Below are positions 62,477-64,000 of a DNA stretch of 64,000 nucleotides, piece after piece (the first letter of the stretch is position 1; every line of letters starts with the position of its first letter). Under the pieces are notes generated by a model. It worked only from the letters and a program-made list of their open reading frames with translations, had not been told where the DNA came from and did no database searches. Origin of the DNA: Nonomuraea gerenzanensis (lineage in GTDB: Bacteria > Actinomycetota > Actinomycetes > Streptosporangiales > Streptosporangiaceae); the NCBI RefSeq assembly GCF_020215645.1, contig NZ_CP084058.1, positions 9,982,001 to 10,046,000 on the forward strand. Reading direction: 5' to 3'. The position numbers were made by a program, and so were the translations under genes.

Positions 62477-63139
62477 TCAGCCGGGTTTGATGCGGCGGCC
62501 CGTGAGCCGGGTAGGGATGATCTTGAGGTACTGCTGCCGCTCCCCACCCACCCAAGGCTCCACCCCGGTGGCAGCAGCCGCAGCCCGCTCCTCCTCCCGG
62601 ACATGATGCAACGACCCCTGCGCCAGCACACTCCACCCACCCCGAGTCAACTCCTCGATCCGATCCACCTCGAAGGCGACCTTGTACTCCACATCCCGCA
62701 TCCCCGTACGCAGATCCTGCTCGGTGCTCCCACCCGGCTCCGTCCGGAAGATGATCGCCCCGTCGCTCAGCCGATAATTCACCGGCAGCACCGTAGGCCC
62801 GAAGCGGCCCTCGAAGGCGATGCGGCCGACGCCGCCCGGCTCCAGGAGGCGCAGGCACTCGGGCTCCGACAGGGCGACCAGCGTGGGGTGGGGTGAGGCG
62901 GGGCCGGTGCCGGCCGGCGTTTCGGTGACTTCGCCGAGGAGTTCCTCCACGGTGGTCCGCAGGGCGATGGCGAGCTGGCCGAGCGCCTCGCGGATGGAGG
63001 GGCCGTCCTCCAGGTAGGCGAGGTAGCCCGCCTCGATGCCCGTACGCCGGGCGAGGTCCTCACGCGTCAGGCCCAGTTCGGCGCGCCGCTGGGCGATGCG
63101 GCGGCCGAGGCGTTCGATGGTGGTCACTTGCTGAGACAT
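62477..63139 (-). CDS. XRE-family HTH fused to PNPOx-like flavin-binding domain
   Basis: This is a 220-aa protein. Residues about 8-68 form a Cro/C1-type helix-turn-helix (LGRRIAQRRAELGLTREDLA ... EAGYLAYLEDG, quoted in parts), and residues about 86-215 a split-barrel domain (GRIAFEGRFGPTVLPVNYRL ... GWSVLAQGSLHHV) like pyridoxamine-phosphate oxidase. It is probably a flavin- or cofactor-responsive regulator. Divergent from the NDH-2 gene 150 bp away, which may be its target; that link is an inference. Confidence 0.88.
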   Translation of the reverse strand: MSQQVTTIERLGRRIAQRRAELGLTREDLARRTGIEAGYLAYLEDGPSIREALGQLAIALRTTVEELLGEVTETPAGTGPASPHPTLVALSEPECLRLLEPGGVGRIAFEGRFGPTVLPVNYRLSDGAIIFRTEPGGSTEQDLRTGMRDVEYKVAFEVDRIEELTRGGWSVLAQGSLHHVREEERAAAAATGVEPWVGGERQQYLKIIPTRLTGRRIKPG

Positions 63140-63289
63140 GCGGCGATCTCCTCCTTCCGGGTCACGGTAACCGCGTCTCGCCGCCGCGAACGGGACCGGA
63201 CGTTCTGGGCGCTTCCGGCTGCGGCGGGTTTAAGAGAAGCTGGCGGTGCCATTGACATCCATGAGCCCGTTGAGGGGGAAGGAGAGATC

Positions 63290-64000
63290 ATGGTGCAGAG
63301 AGCGCGGGTCGTCGTCGTGGGTGCGGGTTTCGCCGGCTTGGCCGCGGCTCGGGAGCTGGCCAGGAGCGGAGCGCTGGTGACGCTGGTCGACCGCAACCCG
63401 TACGCGACCTTTCAACCTCTTCTCTACCAGGTGGCCACGGCCGGGATGGGCACGGCGGACGTGTCCTATCCGATCAGGACGTACGCGGCGAAGTGGCCGA
63501 ACGTGCGGGCGCGCCGGGCGGCGTTGAGCAGGATCCTGCCGGAGAAGCGGCGGGTGGAGCTCGACGACGGCGGCGCGCTCGACTACGACTACCTCGTGCT
63601 CGCCACGGGCGTCACCACGAACTGGCTGAACGTGCCGGGCGCCCCGGAGAACGCGTTGCCGATCTACTCGCTGGGCGACGCGGCGGGCCTGCGGCGGCGG
63701 CTGCAGCACTACCTGGAGGACACCGCGACGGGGCGGCGCGAGAGCACGCACGTCGTGGTGGTCGGAGCGGGCGCGACCGGGGTGGAGATGGCGGGCACGC
63801 TGGCCGAGCTGCGCCGTAACACGCTGCCGCTGACGCATCCCGAGGTGCGGCCGGACCAGACGAGCGTGACGCTGGTGGAGCGCTTCGACTACGTGCTGGC
63901 GCCGTACAAGCCGAAGCTGCGCGACTCCGCGGCGCAGGCGCTGCGCAAGCGCGGCGTGCGCCTGCGGCTGGGCGCCACCGTCGCCGGCGTGGAGCCGGAC
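63290..64000 (+). CDS. Type II NADH dehydrogenase (NDH-2), N-terminal part, runs off the right edge
   Basis: The first 237 codons are open to the end of the window. The N-terminus has the FAD motif VVVVGAGFAGLAAA, then NPYATFQPLLYQVATAG typical of NDH-2, ATG loop LATGVTTNW, and the second Rossmann motif VVVVGAGATGVEMAG for NADH. It passes electrons from NADH to quinone at the membrane without pumping protons. AAGGAG lies before the ATG. The divergent XRE-PNPOx gene could be its redox regulator. Confidence 0.9.
   Translation, partial: MVQRARVVVVGAGFAGLAAARELARSGALVTLVDRNPYATFQPLLYQVATAGMGTADVSYPIRTYAAKWPNVRARRAALSRILPEKRRVELDDGGALDYDYLVLATGVTTNWLNVPGAPENALPIYSLGDAAGLRRRLQHYLEDTATGRRESTHVVVVGAGATGVEMAGTLAELRRNTLPLTHPEVRPDQTSVTLVERFDYVLAPYKPKLRDSAAQALRKRGVRLRLGATVAGVEPD

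Overview
The window is very GC-rich, with dense genes, frequent GTG/TTG starts, many start/stop overlaps and many apparently leaderless starts. Together with ECF sigma factors, SARP/BTAD-type regulators, LacI/TetR/MerR/MocR regulators, transmembrane Ser/Thr kinases, DUF1707, DUF2510 and DUF4235 proteins and orn, this points to a chromosomal segment of a filamentous actinobacterium. Streptosporangiales (Nonomuraea-like) is my best guess from gene content; it is an inference, not a search result. I see no IS element, prophage, CRISPR array or rRNA. One tRNA (His) is present.

Layout. 0-10 kb: mixed metabolic and stress genes. These are a phosphotriesterase-family protein cut by the left edge, an APC permease, a universal stress protein, a DUF998-like membrane protein, a MerR regulator overlapping an aldo/keto reductase, a MEDS/HATPase anti-sigma protein, a DUF1707 protein, and a TetR-controlled FAD monooxygenase plus Rieske oxygenase. 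10-17 kb: a glycosyltransferase divergent from a PIG-L deacetylase and an LPG-synthase-type flippase, a large BTAD/AAA regulator, and a DedA-like protein behind an iron box. 17-29 kb: a UvrA-like ABC ATPase with a VOC protein, a D,D-carboxypeptidase, small secreted proteins, a LacI regulator with tandem operators, a membrane-anchored P-loop/TPR ATPase, a TrmH methyltransferase and DUF4184.

29.5-53 kb looks like a cell-surface glycan region. It opens with a membrane-anchored binding/VWA protein and a single polypeptide that joins an ECF sigma factor, a zinc anti-sigma motif, a membrane helix and an extracytoplasmic Cys-bearing domain. A tightly overlapped set follows: small membrane protein, CelD/FemAB-like acyltransferase, two GT2 glycosyltransferases, polysaccharide deacetylase, Wzx-like flippase, and a 1092-aa polytopic protein that may be a polymerase or GT-C enzyme. 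Downstream are DUF418, GNAT, a DUF1023 hydrolase overlapping an acyltransferase-3 protein, an anchored GH39-like glycosidase, and a second CelD-like gene overlapping a DegT-like aminotransferase. The simplest reading is export and decoration of a surface polysaccharide under an envelope-sensing sigma factor.

54-61 kb is a kinase module: two transmembrane Ser/Thr kinases, one with an atypical HKD catalytic motif, then a membrane-anchored pseudokinase and a DUF2510 membrane protein. The right end carries orn, tRNA-His with a strong terminator, a stand-alone LuxR helix-turn-helix protein, an XRE-PNPOx fusion regulator and the start of a type II NADH dehydrogenase.

Two patterns recur across the window. 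Short tandem duplications sit at or just after gene 3' ends at eight places. TANNNT hexamers lie 6-7 nt before start codons at many genes, which suggests leaderless transcripts.
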